64,000 bases of DNA from Oleispira sp963851095 (GTDB taxonomy: Bacteria; Pseudomonadota; Gammaproteobacteria; Pseudomonadales; Oceanobacteraceae): assembly GCA_963851095.1 (NCBI GenBank), contig CAWKOX010000014.1, positions 1-64,000 of the forward strand. Direction: 5' to 3'. The translations under genes and the position numbers were made by a program. The notes beneath the pieces were generated by a model. The model was not told the origin of the DNA. It saw nothing but the letters and a program-made list of their open reading frames with translations, and made no database searches. Shown here one piece after another: positions 61,048-64,000 of the stretch; within the stretch, counting starts at the first letter, position 1, and every line of letters begins with the position of its first letter.

Positions 61048-62781
61048 CTACGACGAACAACTCAAATGAGACACCCCGCCCATCGCAAAAAACTCAGCGG
61101 GCTTCAAACGATAGTATTTGCTGTCTATTTCTTGCGACTGTTCGGCATAAGGATTCGTCATAATGTCTTGAAGTTCTTTAATTAAAGAATAATCCCCCAT
61201 TTGCGCTTGTTGATAAGCTGGTTTAACAAACCATTCGCGCAAAATATACTTGGGATTGACGAGCTTCATCTGCTTAGAAAGCTCTTCACGAGAACCACTT
61301 AGCAACGACTTCCATTTTTCTAACCACTTTTCCCAGCGCTTATCCATTTCTTCAATACTTTGTGCACTGTTAGCTGAGCCGTTATAAAAACTTTTCTTCA
61401 ATGGCTCAATATCATCAGGGATCGACGAAAGCTCGCGGAAAAACATCGTATAATCGACAGGAGTTTGTATCATCAGTTTTTGCAGTTCAGAGAATAACTC
61501 ATAGTCAAAATCATCCACACCGTCTTTCAAAACCAAACCCAATTTAGCCGCCCACATTTTTTTCATGTGCATGCGCATAACATTCTGAAATTCGCTTTCT
61601 ATTTCTTCAAACGCTTCTAAACACTTTTTATCCGAGACAAGTAAAGGTCGCAGAGCCGAACAGAACATAACAAAGTTACTTTCTGCCGCATTAGGCTGAT
61701 TCAAAAATGAGAAGTGACGACCGCCGCCCGTCCATGGCTGATAATACGGATTAAACACATCGCAAAAACCAAACGGGCCATAATCAAGCGTAAAACCACC
61801 CGCCGCGCAATTATCACTATTGAAATTACCTTGGCAAAAACCCACACGAATCCAATTGGCGATCAAGGATATAAGACGATCTCGAAATTCTCTCGCCAGC
61901 ACCACCACTTTTTCAGCAAGGCCAAGCTGCGGATCGATAACGCCAGCGTATTCACGATCAATCAAGTGCAGCACAATTTTCTCAAGCTCTTCCATGGCCT
62001 GCGGGTGCTCATTATTACGAGTACGACGCGCAAACAATTCAAGCTGGCCCACGCGTAAAAACGACGGTGCAACCCGTGTCGAAATAGCGACCGCTTCAGA
62101 CACCATCCGATCAGGATTCTCGGCACGCGAACCTTCCGAATACCAAGGTCGCTGCACTGTCTCTGACTTTGAAACGTACAAACTCAACGAACGAGATGTC
62201 GGCACACCCAAAGCGTGCATGTGCTCTTGGGCCAAGAACTCTCGAATGCTCGAACGTAAAACCGCACGACCGTCCGCACCACGGCAATAAGGCGTACGAC
62301 CGCCTCCTTTCAACTGCATTTCCCAGCGCTGACCATTAATCACCGCCTCAAGCACAGACACCGCACGACCGTCGCCATAACCATTACCTGTTTGGAACGG
62401 ACACTGCTGAATGTATTCCGTGCCGTAAATAGACAGCGCATAACCCGTTGCCCAGCCCACTTTACGCATCGGCTCAGGAACCTGAGTAATATCCCCAGAA
62501 AACAGACGCATAAAATCAGACGACTCCGCCAAGCTGTCAGCAAAACCCAACTCAGAAAAAAACGACTTACTGTGCGTTATGTATTCAGGATCCGCGATCG
62601 GCGTAGGCTGAACCGGCACATAATGCCCTGAAAAGACTTGGCGCGAACGATGGTCGATACCGTCTTCGGTCGCGTGAGGATCGCAGTTAAGCGTATCCAT
62701 AAGGGAATAGTTTGCCAATTTGGCAAGATCATCGAGGGTCGAAACCGCTGGGGCCGTGTTCTCAGGTAGCTTAGTTGTCAT
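61048..62781 (-). CDS. selO: Protein adenylyltransferase SelO (YdiU)
   Basis: SelO is a pseudokinase that transfers AMP from ATP to protein side chains in redox control. The 577-residue protein has QLKGGGRTPYCRGADGRAVL, SSIREFLAQEHMHALGVPT, the NFNSDNCAAGGFTLDYGPFG site and the conserved C-terminal LSCSS. The cysteine near the end replaces the selenocysteine of some eukaryotic forms. A palindrome sits in its ribosome-site region. It is a single gene. Confidence 0.95.
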   Translation of the reverse strand: MTTKLPENTAPAVSTLDDLAKLANYSLMDTLNCDPHATEDGIDHRSRQVFSGHYVPVQPTPIADPEYITHSKSFFSELGFADSLAESSDFMRLFSGDITQVPEPMRKVGWATGYALSIYGTEYIQQCPFQTGNGYGDGRAVSVLEAVINGQRWEMQLKGGGRTPYCRGADGRAVLRSSIREFLAQEHMHALGVPTSRSLSLYVSKSETVQRPWYSEGSRAENPDRMVSEAVAISTRVAPSFLRVGQLELFARRTRNNEHPQAMEELEKIVLHLIDREYAGVIDPQLGLAEKVVVLAREFRDRLISLIANWIRVGFCQGNFNSDNCAAGGFTLDYGPFGFCDVFNPYYQPWTGGGRHFSFLNQPNAAESNFVMFCSALRPLLVSDKKCLEAFEEIESEFQNVMRMHMKKMWAAKLGLVLKDGVDDFDYELFSELQKLMIQTPVDYTMFFRELSSIPDDIEPLKKSFYNGSANSAQSIEEMDKRWEKWLEKWKSLLSGSREELSKQMKLVNPKYILREWFVKPAYQQAQMGDYSLIKELQDIMTNPYAEQSQEIDSKYYRLKPAEFFAMGGVSHLSCSS

Positions 62782-62783
62782 AG

Positions 62784-62795
62784 TGGTATATACCA
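62784..62795. promoter_or_regulatory. Perfect 12-bp palindrome before selO
   Basis: TGGTATATACCA lies three to fourteen bases upstream of the selO ATG, where a ribosome site is expected. It could be a protein operator or an RNA stem that hides initiation; no strong Shine-Dalgarno is visible otherwise. Confidence 0.45.
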
Positions 62796-63011
62796 GAGTT
62801 CGTGAAGATAAATAATACTGCGTATCTTAACCCGTTATGTAACATTCCTCATTATTCGAATGAAAATGAATGTTTCAATAAGCGTAAATGTGTTATGAAA
62901 CTCACAAGCAATGCATCCATGCAGCCACCCACCTTTACATAAACACTGATAATATCGATACTGAGCCAATAAAAGCACACTCAAAAAACATCACAAGGCA
63001 TACACAAAAGC

Positions 63012-63899
63012 ATGGATAGACGCGCGATAAAATTCGATTGGAATCAAGCACGGGCATTTCTTGTGACGGCTGAAGAAGGCTCTCTATCAGCGGCTGCCCG
63101 AGCACTGGATATGACCCAACCCACAGTTGGGCGACAAGTCGCAGCGTTAGAAGCAGAGCTCGGGGTTTTATTATTTGAAAGAACAAATTCAGGGCTAGTA
63201 CTCACACAAAGTGGCATTGACTTAATGGCACAAGTACAAGCGATGGGAAGTGCTGCAACCAACTTATCATTATTAGCGTCAGGTCATGCCGAGACGGTTG
63301 AAGGCAGTGTTTGTATCAGTGCGACAGAAATGATTGCGGCCTATACGCTTCCGGCAATAATAGAAAAAATACGCAACAAATGGCCAAAAATTGAAATAGA
63401 AATAATTGCCTCCAGCGATACCAGCGATTTGTCGCGCCGCGAAGCCGATATTGCAATTCGCAACTATCGCCCCACACAACAGGAACTGATCGCCAAGCGT
63501 GTTCAAAATACTCTAGGCCATCTATACGCCTCTAAACGCTATATAAAAACTCTTAAGCACCGACAGTCTCCACAAGATTTAAATAACGCTATTTTTCTTG
63601 GCGTTGATCACTCAAACCGTATTATTTCGTACCTTAATAAATTTGGTTTTCAGCTAAATCTGAATAACTTCCCCGTCATTGTTGCCAATCACCTAGTACA
63701 GTGGGAAATGGTAAAACAAGGCATCGGCATTGGTTTTATGACAGCCCATATCGGTGATGCAGAATCTTCAGTTGAAAGAGTATTACCCACACTTCCAGCC
63801 TTTGAAACCGAGACCTGGCTGGTTGCCCACAGAGAATTAAAAACCAGCCGCCGACTCCGAATCGTATTTGATTATTTGGCCGAAGAACTGAGTCAGTGA
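63012..63899 (+). CDS. LysR-family transcriptional regulator
   Basis: The 295-residue protein has the helix-turn-helix (about 18-62: GSLSAAARALDMTQPTVGRQ) and an effector domain with EGSVCISATEMIAAYTLP. It is divergent from selO across 230 bases; control of selO is possible but unproven. The effector cannot be read from sequence. Confidence 0.92.
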   Translation: MDRRAIKFDWNQARAFLVTAEEGSLSAAARALDMTQPTVGRQVAALEAELGVLLFERTNSGLVLTQSGIDLMAQVQAMGSAATNLSLLASGHAETVEGSVCISATEMIAAYTLPAIIEKIRNKWPKIEIEIIASSDTSDLSRREADIAIRNYRPTQQELIAKRVQNTLGHLYASKRYIKTLKHRQSPQDLNNAIFLGVDHSNRIISYLNKFGFQLNLNNFPVIVANHLVQWEMVKQGIGIGFMTAHIGDAESSVERVLPTLPAFETETWLVAHRELKTSRRLRIVFDYLAEELSQ

Positions 63900-64000
63900 A
63901 CTATGGATGAGCGAATGCATTTACGCATAGCCGCTATACGGTTAACGCCATTGCTGGCCATTATTGGCCTCGATATACTTTACGCTGACTAAACATTCAC

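Noticed and set aside
1..64000. CRISPR arrays, prophage, IS elements, secretion or defence islands
   Set aside because: No regularly spaced repeats, transposase, integrase, phage structural or defence-type domains were seen on either strand.

Overview
The window is a piece of a gammaproteobacterial chromosome. The long run ftsH-folP-glmM-tpiA-secG-tRNA-Leu-rimP-nusA-infB-rbfA-truB-rpsO-pnp, with tpiA inside it, matches the order seen in pseudomonads and Oceanospirillales rather than enterics. The moderately AT-rich base composition and the ubiE-ubiJ-ubiB-hisI-hisE-tatABC block point to a marine Oceanospirillales-like bacterium. The genus is inference. No phage, insertion sequence, CRISPR array or rRNA is visible.

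Layout. 1-15.7 kb, minus strand: the translation, RNA-maturation and cell-envelope core block. 15.8-20 kb, plus strand: yhbY, a KAS III-like synthase, corC and lnt. 20-24.4 kb, minus strand: a FadR-like regulator, moaA, a dihaem cytochrome c and a broken hybrid-type sensor kinase. 24.6-28.9 kb, plus strand: leuS-lptE-holA. 29-30.8 kb: two unknown proteins around a DnaA-box-rich intergenic stretch. 31-38 kb, plus strand: ubiquinone synthesis (ubiE, ubiJ, ubiB), histidine synthesis (hisI, hisE), a HIT protein and the Tat translocase. 38-64 kb: accessory single genes, including regulators, small enzymes, membrane proteins, an OlsB/PlsC-type acyltransferase pair, a DKNYY-repeat protein and SelO. 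AT-rich patches and gene remnants are common there.

Functional links. The core block joins ribosome maturation (rimP, rbfA, truB, rlmE), initiation and elongation (infB, nusA), 30S protein S15 and RNA decay (pnp). ubiE/J/B act together in quinone synthesis, hisI and hisE catalyse consecutive histidine steps, and tatABC form one translocase. olsB and the plsC-like gene could together make ornithine lipid.

Most notable: (1) a leader upstream of rimP-nusA-infB that can fold as an H-type pseudoknot directly abutting an intrinsic terminator; (2) pnp split by one base exactly at the boundary between its catalytic core and its KH-S1 module, below a long pnp leader hairpin; (3) a cluster of exact DnaA boxes with duplicated context at 29.7-30.8 kb; (4) several decayed genes, including an alcohol dehydrogenase reduced to its first and last codons and a DKNYY fragment starting on the stop codon of plsC; (5) 15-bp pentad-coding repeats both upstream of and inside a 2OG-Fe(II) oxygenase gene. 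The frameshifts in pnp and in the sensor kinase may be real or may be sequencing errors; the sequence alone cannot decide.
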